Source of the DNA: Pelagophyceae sp. CCMP2097
Lineage: Eukaryota; Sar; Pelagophyceae
Assembly: GCA_026770575.1 (NCBI GenBank)
Contig: MU657268.1
Coordinates: 113,654-139,703 of the forward strand
Reading direction: 5' to 3'
Length of the DNA: 26,050 bases
The translations under genes and the position numbers were made by a program. Positions 1 to 10,400 of this stretch are shown piece by piece (position 1 is the stretch's first letter; each line of letters begins with the position of its first letter). Below the pieces are notes generated by a model that had not been told where the DNA came from, searched no databases, and worked only from the letters and a program-made list of their open reading frames with translations.

Positions 1-349
1 GCGCCAAGGCAAACAAGCGCATCCCGCGTCGAGAGCTAGCGCTATCGCGTTTGAACGGGATTCCAGAAGACTCGCTACTTATCGAGCGTGTGTTCAAGAA
101 AATCCCAATTTCCACCCTGAGAGAGCCGTGCGCGCGGCCTGCCGGCGCGCGCAGCTCGGCATACCCTCTCGGCGTGCGAGGGCGTGCGAAGTCGTCCGTC
201 CGGACGCTTTGGCCTCGAGCGCCAGCCCGAGCCTGGACAGAGGCTGCCCCGGGCCGCTTCGCGTGGAATCGCTAACACTTTGGATACCCTTGAGATCGGG
301 CCGGGCCGACGAGTGGCCGACGCGTGGGCGGCGCCGACGACCGCGACCA
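1..349. other. 5' flank, no gene recognised
   Basis: No reading frame here shows a recognisable domain. The stretch precedes the MYND gene whose first good ATG is at 350, so it probably holds that gene's promoter and 5' untranslated region. I see no clear TATA element. Confidence 0.4.
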
Positions 350-1456
350 ATGGGGGACGCGCCGGCCGCCGCCGCCCCGAATCCATGCTGCGTCTGCGCC
401 GCGCCGGCCGGCAATAAATGCACAAAGTGCAAATCGCGCCACTACTGCGGCAAGGCGTGCCAGCTCGTGGACTGGAACGAGCGCGGGCACAAGGCGGTGT
501 GCAGGCAGATGGCCGCGGACTTCCAGGACCGGCTCCTCGACGAGTTGATGCCGCTGAAGATGAAGATCAAGGAGGAGCCGCCCATCGTCGCGGACGTCGC
601 GCCGGCAGCTGGTTCCAGGGCGGCGGCGCGCTTATCGGCTGTTCCGACGGCAACGACGGCGGCGGCCAAGGCCAGCGCGCAGAATGACAAGCATGACTGG
701 CGCGGCACCTGCGCCATCTGCCTGGACTTGCTTCCAGTCGAAGCTTACAGACAAATATTCTATTCTTGCTGCTGCAAATTTGCTGCTAGAGACTTTGCAC
801 GAAATGCTCCAACAAGTGCGACCAATACGACACGCGGTGTCCGCTCTGCCGAACGCCAGCCTCCAAGTCGTCTGCCGAGACGCTGCGCCAGGTACAGAAG
901 CACGTGGACAAGGGGAACGTCGAGGCGCAGATGCATCTCGCAAACGTGTACCATCATGGTACTCTGGGTCTCAAGAAGAGCCCGAAGCGGGCGTTCCAGA
1001 TGTGCGAGCTCGCGGCGGCGCAAGGAGATGTCAAAGCGCAGTTCGCATTGGGCTCAGTTTGCTACGACTCTGGGGAAGGCGCCAAGATCAACTACAAGAC
1101 CGCCGCGCGCTGGCTTAGAAGCGCAGCCGAGCAAGGCCATCCCGGAGCGCAGTTATACCTCGGCGCGGCGCTCTACATCGGCAAGGGCGTGGCCCAGTCG
1201 CACGACGAAGCTGTGCAGTGGTTCAGGCTCGCCGCGGCGCAGGGCGACGCAGACGGACTCTACTCCCTCGGCATGTGTTATGCAACCGGCGAAGGCGTGC
1301 CGCAGGACCCACGAGGAGGCACTACGCCTCTTCAAGCGCGCCGCGGCGCAGGGGCACGCCGGCGCAGTGGCGGAGGTCGAGCGCAAATCGAGGCGCGCTC
1401 TTCCTGAGCCAAGTCGATTCAACCCCTTTCAAAAACCGCCCGATGCAACGCACTAA
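350..1456 (+). CDS. MYND zinc finger / RING-like / Sel1-repeat protein, frame-disrupted
   Basis: Probable protein-interaction scaffold of about 367 residues if two frame breaks are ignored. The ATG at 350 lies just ahead of a MYND finger (residues 13-51: C13, C16, C24, C27, C33, C37, H47, C51, with the usual W42). A second cysteine cluster starting CAIC (C121, C124) and continuing as CSNKCDQYDTRCPLCRTP looks like a RING-type finger. From about residue 186 there are four to five Sel1 repeats (AAAQGD/AEQGH..AQ..LG pattern), known as alpha-helical scaffolds. The frame changes inside the second finger near 788 (2 nt skipped, no GT-AG pair available) and back again at the CCC run 1308-1310 (1 extra base). 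Net change is 3 nt, so the C-terminus (ends TAA 1454-1456) is in the starting frame. This is either a young pseudogene or consensus error. MYND-Sel1 proteins are abundant in pelagophytes (family knowledge). Confidence 0.72.
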   Translation: MGDAPAAAAPNPCCVCAAPAGNKCTKCKSRHYCGKACQLVDWNERGHKAVCRQMAADFQDRLLDELMPLKMKIKEEPPIVADVAPAAGSRAAARLSAVPTATTAAAKASAQNDKHDWRGTCAICLDLLPVEAYRQIFYSCCCKFAARDFARNAPTSATNTTRGVRSAERQPPSRLPRRCARYRSTWTRGTSRRRCISQTCTIMVLWVSRRARSGRSRCASSRRRKEMSKRSSHWAQFATTLGKAPRSTTRPPRAGLEAQPSKAIPERSYTSARRSTSARAWPSRTTKLCSGSGSPRRRATQTDSTPSACVMQPAKACRRTHEEALRLFKRAAAQGHAGAVAEVERKSRRALPEPSRFNPFQKPPDATH

Positions 1457-2179
1457 TTCGAGTTCGGTTTGAATCGACGAGCGTCGGCCCTTGGCGGCGT
1501 CTTTCGATGGCGGTGCCTTTCGATGGCGGCGGGTGCTCCCAATGTGCTCCAGGGGCGGCCTTTGGGATCGAGTCCCTGGGACCTCGAGGCGGTGGGAGAG
1601 CGTGGGCAGCGGCTGTCGCCGCGCCGCGTGCTGGAGAGCAGCGCCGCGTGCTGGACTGCCTCTGCCGCGCCGCCGCCGCGCCGCCGGACCGCACATGCCA
1701 GCCGCCGAATCATATCAAACACACTCGGCTCTCGTGCAGCTCGACGTACGGCGAGACCTTTGAGCGCGTGGAGAGACGCCCAAAGGCGCTTCCGCCGCGG
1801 CCGCATCGACCGGATCTTTGTATCGTGTACTGTCTCGCGGGTCCGACTCGCCGCGGCGCGGCGCGGGGCCGGCCGCAGCTCGCGCGCGTCCGCTCCGCGC
1901 CGCCGGAATTCTCCGACGCTGCCTCGGGGGCGCCATGAGGACTGTATGCAGGTCGGACCGACGCACCGAGCCAGACAGCGTCGTACGGCTTTTCTTCGCG
2001 CCGCCGCGCCGTCGACACCTCGACGCCCTCGAGGCTCCGCGCCGTCGAGGGTCGTAAACACCAAGGGACCACGAACCCGGAGCCGCGCCACAGCGCCAGC
2101 GTCCACACGGGTCTTTCAACGTGTTTACGTCTTTAATAGTAGAGCCTCTTTGAGGCTGCAAGTTTTGCGCCATACAATT
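1457..2179. other. Intergenic, no convincing gene
   Basis: Open frames occur on both strands, as expected at this GC content, but none gives a recognisable domain. Small direct repeats are visible: a unit containing TTTCGATGGCGG repeated around 1499-1532, and GCGCCGCGTGCTGGA twice around 1619-1653. The low-coordinate end may hold the last degraded part of the minus-strand remnant that follows. Confidence 0.4.
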
Positions 2180-2914
2180 GTAGAGGATTGGCGTGAGCGA
2201 GCACGCGCCGACTTGGAAAAAGCGTATGCCGTACACCGTGCGGCGCTTGACGGAGACGATTGCCGTTTTGCCCGAGTCGATTAAAGCGCCGCCTGAAAGG
2301 CCCGGAGGTTCGCCGTCGCCGGGAGCCTCTTCTCCAGGCTTTGCAAAGCTCTTATTGCTGAATTTGCGGCCGAGCGCAGGTCGCCTTGAACGACCGCGGC
2401 CTCGGCGGAAAGACGGCCTGCTTGGCCGCCGCCGCCAGATTCCGTTTCGCCTCATGAACTTTTTCAGTGTTAAAGACTTACATTGTGAAGAAGAGTATCT
2501 CCGATGGCAGTTCGACGCCGCGGCTCGAGGCGACGGCGTCGGGGCGGATTTCGACGTCGACTTTTGCCGCATAGGCCCGTAAACGTCCCCGGCGACGCCG
2601 ATAGTTTTCTCGTTTCAACGCCAAGGAACGTGCGCTCGTCGAATGCGCCCGAATCGTTCAACCTCGCTCTGCACGAAGAAACGCGCCCCCGAATCCGCCC
2701 ACTCCGCGGGCATCCTCGACCCTTCAGTCCGGCCGAGGTCCAGAACCAAATTCCACTTCGCGGGAGCATAGAGCCCTTCGAGAGCCGGCGCCGAGAGCCC
2801 GCCGGCCGCAGGCGCCGAGAGCCCGCCGGCCGCAAACGCCGAGAGCCTGCACGTCACGGGAGCATAGAGCCCGCCGGTCGGCCGCGCCAGAGCCGCGACG
2901 CACAGCAGCAGCAT
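2180..2914 (-). pseudogene. Remnant of a plastid-targeted stramenopile protein with several frame breaks
   Basis: Read from 2914 downward, the first frame starts with a hydrophobic signal (MLLLCVAALA) followed by an LSAFAAG motif that resembles the heterokont plastid ASAFAP signal. GLSAP/GLYAP repeats follow, then a mature start (KWNLVLDLGRTEGSRMPAEW, then SGARFFVQSEVE). The reading then jumps frames: one piece ends SASPGTFTG (about 2660-2575). Another contains KVDVEIRPDAVASSRGVELP and ends at an in-frame TAA (2478-2480), continuing past it as EKVHEAKRNLAAAAKQ. A third covers about 2405-2283. A last one contains IVSVKRRTVYG and FQVGACSLTPI (to about 2185). The pieces run in a consistent order and look protein-like, but no single frame carries them. 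A GTAAGT at the stop could be a donor, so micro-introns are possible for one break, not all. I recall this sequence style from conserved algal proteins of unknown function but cannot name the family. Confidence 0.48.
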
Positions 2915-3094
2915 CGCCGCCGTGAGGGAAGCACGCCGCTGGGAGAGAGGGCGCGTTTTGGGTCCGTACGTTCGAGCGTGTTGGGGCGGGGAGTCGACTT
3001 GGCGCCGCCGCTTCGCGGGAGAGCGTCGCCAAACATGCGGGACCCCGTGTCGCAGGAATTCAAACGCGTCTTCGCGATTTGAATCGCGGCGCCC
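2915..3094. promoter_or_regulatory. Divergent intergenic region, putative bidirectional promoter
   Basis: These 180 bases separate the minus-strand start at 2914 from the plus-strand dioxygenase start at 3095. Both starts are supported by protein content, so the two transcription units must start in or near this interval. No TATA motif is evident. Confidence 0.3.
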
Positions 3095-4404
3095 ATGTCG
3101 CTCCGCATCGTGGAGCGCGACGCTGCCGGCGACGTGGTGGCGACGCTCGTCGGCGCGGACGCGCTGTTGGGTGGGTTCTTGGACGCTCGGAAGAAGTTTG
3201 GGGAGCTCCGCTTCGGTCCGCAAGGCAAAGCGCTCAAAGAGGGCCACTCGTGCGTCACAGAAGGCCCCGCGCCCGAGAGAGAGTCGCCGGGACGGTCCGA
3301 GTGGGTCTCGATGGGATGCGAGCAAGCGTCTTGATGGGACGCGAGGGCGCATTCCGATACTTCCTATAGCACTCGTATAGTAACTTGCCGCAGGCTCGCC
3401 CTCCTCGTCGGGGACGTCGCCAAGCTAATACACCCAGAGCCGAAAAAGGCGAAGAAGCAGGCAAAAGCGCCGGCCAAGAAGGCGAGTGCCCGAAGCGGGC
3501 TTGGTGCAAGCGTTGGCGGACTTGGTGCAAGCGTTGGAAACCCCGGATTTCGTGCAAGCAAGCCCCTCCGCCTCGCGCAAGCCCGCGCACGCACATAGTC
3601 AGGCCGAGAAGACGCCCGCGGCGAAGAAGGCGCGCGCCGCAAAGGCGGACGACGACGAAGGTGATGACCCCGAGGGCGAGGGCGACGGCGACGCGGGCAA
3701 AGACGCGGACCCGCCGACGCCGGCGAAGCGGGCAAAGGCCTCGCACGACGAGGAAGCGTCTGCGAAGAAGGAGGCGTCTGCGAAGAAGGAAGAAATCCCA
3801 TCTGCGAAGAAGGAGATCCCTACTATGTTCCTCAACACGTCCGACTTACCCAGAGACGAGCAGCTCAAGCAGCTCGCCTTCAAGACGGTGTCGCAGCGCG
3901 AGGCGCAAAAGCCGAAGCGGAAGAGGCTGACGCAGAAGAAAGCGGTGGCCTCGGAGTCGGAGTCTTCGGATGATGACGGGGCCATGGCGTCTAAAAGGGC
4001 TTTCGCGTCCGACGAGGAGGAGTGGGACGCGGACAAGTCGTCCGACGCCGGCGACGCCGTCGTCGAGGAGAACGACGACCCGCCTGTGAAGAAGGCGCAG
4101 AGCGACAACGCGGCTCGCGCGTATTCGTCGTACGAGGAGCGACTGTCGGCTCCTGAGAAAGGAGACGACCGCGGCGACTTTTGGTCTCCGGTTGATGGAG
4201 GCGCCTCGCCGTGCTCCAAGCTCGTGGAGCTCCATGCGCTATCTGCGAAAGCGCTGGCTCAGCGCTTTTTCGAGCAAGGGCTTCAGTTGTTGGACAGTTC
4301 GAAATGGAGCTTACCTCAGTCCGACGTCCAGATCATCCGCAAAACAGTCCAGCAGCACTACACCGACAAGCTCAAAGAGGCCAAAGAGGCCAAGATCGTG
4401 CACG
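3095..4404 (+). CDS. Dioxygenase exons 1-3: charged, low-complexity N-terminal half
   Basis: Exon 1 encodes MSLRIVERDAAGDVVATLVG and ends in KEGHS at donor GTGCGT (3250). The acceptor TTGCCGCAG at 3393 continues as LALLVGDVAKLIHPEPKK. The frame changes between about 3486 and 3600. A phase-compatible solution is donor 3486 (GTGCCC) to acceptor GCAAG at 3558, removing a 17-bp direct repeat (CTTGGTGCAAGCGTTGG, twice). Exon 3 is rich in K, A, E, D and S with KKEASAKKEE and SESESSDDD runs, suggesting a disordered, possibly nuclear segment. It ends in a helix-rich part (YTDKLKEAKEAKIVH) at donor GTCAGT (4405). Confidence 0.65.
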
Positions 4405-7400
4405 GTCAGTGCGGGGACTTTGGAGTGCGTACTTGAGGGGTCACTTTCGAGCACGAGCTTCATCGGTGTATTCGGGTCGGGTCGGGGTTCCAATTTGTGC
4501 CGAATCCTCGGGTCGCGGGTTTGTCGAGCGACCAAGTCCATCTTCGCGGGTCGGGTTCGGGTTCAGGCCACGGCTAAAACCCGCGGGTCGACGGGTCGGC
4601 CTAAACGCGCAAACCCGGCAAACCCGACCCGCGGGTTGAAGGGCAGACCCGAACCCGTCGATGCTCCTATTTCCAGCTCCTCGAGACGGCCCCTCGAAAC
4701 GGTCCCTCGAAACGGCCCCTGGAGACGGCCCCTGAAGACGACCCTTCGAGACGGCCCTTTGAGTCGGCCCTTTGAGACGGCGCCTTGGGACGGCGCTTCG
4801 AGAAAGCCCCTCGAGACGGCCCCTTCCGACGGCCATTCGAAACGACGCCCTGAACGGCCCATCGAGATGGTGCCTCGAAACGGCCACTCGAAACGGCGCC
4901 TTGAGACGGCCCCTCGAGACGGCCCCCTGGAGACGGCCATTCAAAACGGCGCCTTAAGACGCCCCCTCGAGACGGCCCCTCGAGACAGTGCCTCGAGACG
5001 GTCCTTTTCGACGGCCATTCGACACGGCGCCTTGAGACGGCCCCTCGAAACAGCGCTTCGGGAAAGCTCCTCTCTCCGGCCCCTCGAGATGGCCCCTCGA
5101 GACGGCCCCTCGAGACAGCACCTCGAAATGGCGCCTCGAGGAGGCTCTCTCCGGCCCCTCGAGATGGCCCCTGGAGACGGCCATTCGAAATGGCGCCCTA
5201 AGACGGCCCATCGAGATGGTGCCTCGAAACGGCCACTCGAAACGGCGCCTTGAGACGGCCCCTCGAGACGGCCCCCTGGAGACGGCCATTCGAAACGGTG
5301 CCTCAAGACGCCCGCTCGAGACGGCCCCTCGAGACAGTGCCTCGAGACGGTCCTTTTCGATGGCCATTCGACACGGCGCCTTGAGACGGCCCCTCGAAAC
5401 AGCGCTTCGGGAAAGCTCCTCTCTCCGGTCCCTCGAGATGGCCCCTCGAGACGGCCCCTCGAGACAGCACCTCGAAATGGCGCCTCGAGAAGGCTCTCTC
5501 CGGCCCCTCGAGACGGCCCCTGGAGACGGCCATTCGAAAAAGCCCCTCGAGAGGGCTTCTCGAGACGGCCTCTTGAGACGGCCCTCGAAATGGCCCCTCG
5601 AGACGACTCCTCGAAACGGTCCTTCGAGACGACCCCTCGAGACGGCCCCTTTCGACGGCCGTTCGAAACGACGCCTTGAGACGGTCCCTCGAGAGGCTCT
5701 GACGGTCCCTCGGACGGTCGCTCGGGCATCCCCTTTGACGATTCCTTTGGACAGTTCCTTTGACGGTCCCTCGACGGGCCCTCTGTGACAGTCGCTTTGA
5801 TTGGCGGTCCCTCGACGGCCCCTTGGACAGTCACTCGGCTGCCGCCCCCTCGACTGCGGCCCTTCTGCGACGTTCCCTGGGCGGACCCTTGGACGGTCGC
5901 TCGGACGGGCCCTCGGAATAGCAGCAGCGATCCGGTCTCGTGCAAGGAACCCTGCGTGGGGGCTTGAGAGAGGCCTTGAAAAAGGCCTCGCAAGTGAATG
6001 CGCAGAGCTTCGCAGAGCTTCGCGGCAAAGGCCTTGCAAGTGGCCGCGAAAGAGGCCTTGCAGGGGCCCGTCCGGAGGGCTCTTCAAGGGCCCTTCAAAG
6101 AGCCCTTGCAAGCGACTGCGCAGCAGCCTCGCAAGTGGCCACAAAAGAGGCCTTGGAGGGACCCGTCAGGAGGGCTCTTCAAGGGCCCTTGAAAGAGGCC
6201 ACCCAAGAGGCCTTGTAAGTGACCGTACAGAGGCCGGGCAAGTGGCCTTTACAGAGGCCTTGCAGGGACCCGTGCTGTCGAACACCCGGTGGCGGTGTTT
6301 TCGAGTTTTCAATTTGTGCCGAACCCTCGGGTCGCGGGTTTGTCAAGCGACCAACCCCGTCTTCTCGGGTCGGGTTCGGGTTGTGCCACGGCCAGGCCCA
6401 CTCAAAGACGGGTCGGCCAAAGCGCACAAACCCGGCAAACCCGACCCGCGGGTTGAAGGGCAAACCCGACGCCGTCCCTGCTTTCTAGGCGAGCGTTAGA
6501 GGGCCACTTTCTAGGTGGCCACCTGCTCAAAAAGGGCCACGAAGAGGACATCGAGGGCTTCAACCAGCGGCCGGGCGGCCGCGTCGACATGGTGTTGGAC
6601 GCGCTTCCGGGACTTGACCGGGTTTGGCCGTGGGAACCCTTTGTCAAGGAGGTGCGTATTGTGCGGGTATTTTCTCCTGTTTTCAAGGAACCTCCGCACG
6701 CCCGTCGACAGGTCCTCGGCGCCGGCTTCTCGCGCAACTACACGGGCTGCGTCGTCTCGCGGCCCGGGGACACGGTGCAGAACTGGCATATCGACGGTGA
6801 GTCTCTTCTGGATCGGTTTTCTTACCCCCTTGATTCCCGAGCCGACAGAAGCGGGATTTTCTCCCATATGGGCTTATGCCGTTTGGGGTCTGGGCTTGTT
6901 GGGTGCGAGACCATCCTTGGCCGGGTCCTTGGAAAGCTGGATGGACGAGCCCTTGCTCTTCGGCGGTCTCTTGCCTCTGCGCAGTCGCTTGCGAGGCCCC
7001 TTTTTACGGGCCCTTGCAAGCCCCCGCGCACCTTGCAAGACCATCCTTCTTGTCGCAGGATTCCTGACACGTGGACCTTGTCACGTGGACCTCGTCACGT
7101 GGACCTCGTCACGGGGTTCTTGTCACAGGGACCTTGTCACAGGGTTCTTGTCTCGGGGTTCTTGTCACAGGGTTCTTGTCTCGGGGTTCTTGTCACAGGG
7201 TTCTTGTCTCGGGGACCTTGTCGCAGGAACCTCGACACAGGGACCTCGTCATGGGGTTCTTGTCACGGGCCCTATTCACATGGACCTTGTGACAAGGACC
7301 TTGTCCCAAGGTGTCACATGGACCTTGCAATAGGGACCTTGTCACGGGGACCTTGTCACAGGGATTTTGCTACAGGGGTTTTGCCACAGGGACCTTGTCG

Positions 7401-10400
7401 CAGGGACCTTGTCGCAGGGACCTTGTCGCAGGGACCTTGTCACGGAGATCTCTGTCACAGGGACCTCTTGAAGAGGGCGTTTCTGAAGAGGGCACCCCAG
7501 GGTTTCCGGAGAGGCGCCCCAGGACGGCATCCGGCGACGCATCACCAGCGCCGGACGGTGCGCGGGATGCCGGTTCCTCGGGATGCTGCGACCCTGAACC
7601 GCCGCGTGGGACATTAGACTCTGGGATGCATCCCATATGGGATTCCGTTTGGGATATATGGGTGCGAGACCATCATTGCCCGGGTCCTTGAAACCCCTTG
7701 CAGAGGTCTCTATGGCGATCGCTTGCGAGCACGGTCCCTTGCAGAGGCCTCTTTGAAGAGCCCTATCAAGCTGCTACGCTCAGTTCCTTGCAAGGGACCA
7801 GCGTTCGGGCCATTACAGAAAGGAGCTGAGCCGCCGCGTGGGACTTTGGATTCTGGGATTCATATGGGCTCATGCCGTCTGGGATGCCTCGTCTCAGGGA
7901 CCTTGTCTCACATGGACCTTGTCTCACAGGGACCTTGTCTCACAGGGACTTTGTCCCACAGGGACCTCGTCACAGGGATGTTGTCACGGTGTCACGGGAC
8001 CTTGTCACGAGGTTCTTGTCACAAGGGCCTTGTCATAGGGACCTTGTCACGGGACCTTGCCGTTCTTGTCACGGGACCTTGTCGCGGTCCTTGTCGCGGG
8101 TCCTTGTCGCGGAACCTTGTCGAGAGACCTTGTCACGGGACCTTGGCATCGGGACCTTGGCATCGGGACCTCGTCACTGAAACGTGTAACAGGGCCCTTG
8201 TCGCAGGGACCTTGCCACGGGACCTCGTTACGGGGACCTTGTCATCACAGGGACCTTGTCACCACAGGGACCTTGGCATATGGACTTTGTCACAGGAACC
8301 TTTTCATAGGGACGTGTCCCGAGGACTTTTGTCACGGGGACTTTTGTCACGGGGACCGTCACACAGGGTCCGTGTCATGAGGACCATCTCACAGCGACCG
8401 TGTCACGGGGTTCTTGTCACGAGACCTTGTCACAAAGACGTTGCCACCTTTCCCGTCGCGTTTTGGTCCTCTTTGTCTGAGCCGCCGCGTGGGACATTCT
8501 GGGATTCATCCAATTCCACATGGACTCGTGTCGTATGGGATGCCATATGGGATCATGGGTGCGAGGGCCATATGGGCTCATGGGTGCGAGGCTCGAGCCA
8601 TCCTTTCCCAGGCCCTTGAAAAGCCCGGAAGGACGGGCTCTTGCAAGGCGACGGTCACTCGCAAGGCCGAATGCACGGTCCCTTGCAAGGCCTCTTTGAA
8701 GGGCCCTTTCAAGCTGCCATGCACAATCCCTTGCAAAGCATTCGGGCAGGGTCCCTTCAAGGCTCGTCAAACGAGTACCTTGCAAGGGCCTTCTGTACGG
8801 CTCTCTGTGGCCTCTGGCGCTCATTCGTGCGGTCGGAGGGCGGGCCCCTCATGCGCTCCCCTCGTACGGGCAAGGGATGCCCTGCAAGGCCCTCGGCACG
8901 GGGTCTCTTGCACGGGCCCCGAAGAGGCCTCTGGGTGGTCCAGTTCTGGACGGCGCCTCGCAAGGTCCCTGGCAAGGCTCCAAAGTGTGGCCCCCCTCGC
9001 AGGGGCCATGGGAATCCTGTACGGCCCCCTGCAAGGCGCGGGTCCTTGCGAGGCCTCCTCTTTTCCCGGAAATCCCGTCGTGGTCGAGCCGGCGGCTCAA
9101 GAGGCGTTTCGAGCGGCGAGGGGCCCAGAGGAGGCTCTTGCGAGGCTCCTCGCACGAGCACTCGCATAGCTCCGTGACCAATCCTGACTCGTTGCACGGG
9201 CCCTTGCGCGGGTCTCCATACGGACCCTCGTACGGCTCTTTGCAAAGAGGCCCCTCGCAAAGTCTCTTGTGAAGAAGTCTCGAAAGGGGCCTTGCACAGT
9301 CCCTTCCTCGAAAAGGACTCTTGCACGGTCCCATGCGGCGGCTCAGATGGTCGTCCAGGTTAGGGTCGGTGAAGCGTCGTCGCGGGTTCGGGTCGACGAT
9401 GCAAGGTGTACATGGTCTCCAGGACCGTCGACGGACCGTCTCCAGGCCCGCTTCCGGGACCTTTGACGGACCGTCTCCGGACCGCAGAGGGACCGTCTCC
9501 GAAACCGTCTCTGGGGCCGTCTCTAGGACCGTGCAGGGGTTACGGACCGTCGACAGGCCGCCTCTGGGACCGTCTCCGGGACCGTCTCCGGGACCGTCTC
9601 TGGGACCGTCTCTGGGACCGTCTCTGGGACCGTCGACGAACCGTCTTCGGGGCCGTCTCCGGGGCCGTATCTGGTTCGTCGACGGACCGGTGACGGGCCC
9701 GCAGAGGGGCCGTCTCCGGGCCTGTCTCCGAACTGTCGACGACTGCAGATGCCGTCAATTGAACCTTTACAGAGGCCGTCTCCGTTCTCCGGCCCTGGGA
9801 CCTGCAAACCGGCCTGCGACGCGGCCCCTTTCGACGCGGGGCGCGGCGTTGGGGCGACGTGGACGCCCCTTCTCAATCCGACTCTGGGACCGTATCCAGG
9901 ACCGTCACTGGGACCGTCTCCAAGGCCGTCTCCGGGGCCGTCGACAGACCCGTCGACGGGCCTTCGACGGGCCGGACCGCCTCCGACAGACCGTCTCCGG
10001 CCCCGTCTATGGGACCGTCGATGGCGTCTCCAGGTCCGTCTCCGGGCCCGTGGAGCGTCTCCTTACTCCGGCCCCTGTCTGGGGCCCCTGTCTGGGGCCC
10101 CCATCTGGGGGCCAATGAACCGGTCTCGAGCTTTCGACCCCCCGTCTGTTGACCGACACACCGGACCCCAAACCGGCGCCTTTCGACGCGGGGAGGGCGC
10201 GACAGACAGCGGAGGGATGGCCTCTGCCAAAGGGGGGACCACGCAGAGGGGCCGTCTCCCGGCCAGGAGCAGGGACAGTGTATTCGGGTCGGGTCGGGTT
10301 TCCAATTTGTCCCGCACCCTCGGGTCGCGGGTTTGTCGAGCGACCAAACCCGTCTTCTCGGGTCGGATTCGGCTTCGGGCTACGGCCAGATCTGCGGGTC

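Larger units (their letters stand above)
4405..6514 (+). other. Giant intron 1 of the dioxygenase gene (2,110 nt)
   Basis: Donor CACG|GTCAGT and acceptor CTTTCTAG|GTGGCC are phase 1 and restore a glycine codon. Almost all of the interior is repetitive: element copy, CTCGAGACGGCC array, CGGACGGTCCCT array, CTTGCAAG-rich block, element copy. No exon-like protein segment was found in it. Confidence 0.7.

Noticed and set aside
3599..4219. Serine/alanine-rich minus-strand frame (SSSAFAARAFFAAG..) of 206 codons
   Set aside because: Antisense shadow of dioxygenase exon 3, whose plus-strand frame splices correctly on both sides.
4192..5253. Long plus-strand open frame (353 codons) with RRPLETAPRDG repeats, and similar ones to 5788
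   Set aside because: It is the translation of the CTCGAGACGGCC minisatellite. All frames on both strands stay open because the unit has no stop trinucleotide, and the true exon ends at donor 4405.
4954..6144. Minus-strand open frame of 396 codons (SRGRLEGPSRGAVS repeats)
   Set aside because: Antisense reading of the same tandem array; no non-repetitive protein sequence and no homologous domain.
7066..8455. CRISPR-like regular repeats
   Set aside because: Units are 12-14 bp, contiguous without unique spacers, in a eukaryotic intron, and with no cas genes.
6589..8619. Repeat proteins of the type GFLSQGPCHRVLVSG and VTGTLSQGPCRRDL
   Set aside because: Translations of the 14-bp GGGACCTTGTCAC arrays inside giant intron 2. 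Only the part up to 6796 is coding.
9321..10118. GPSLGPSLGPS repeat protein resembling a proline/serine-rich structural protein
   Set aside because: Produced by the 12-bp GGGACCGTCTCT unit (four codons), located within an intron, and without start or signal sequence.
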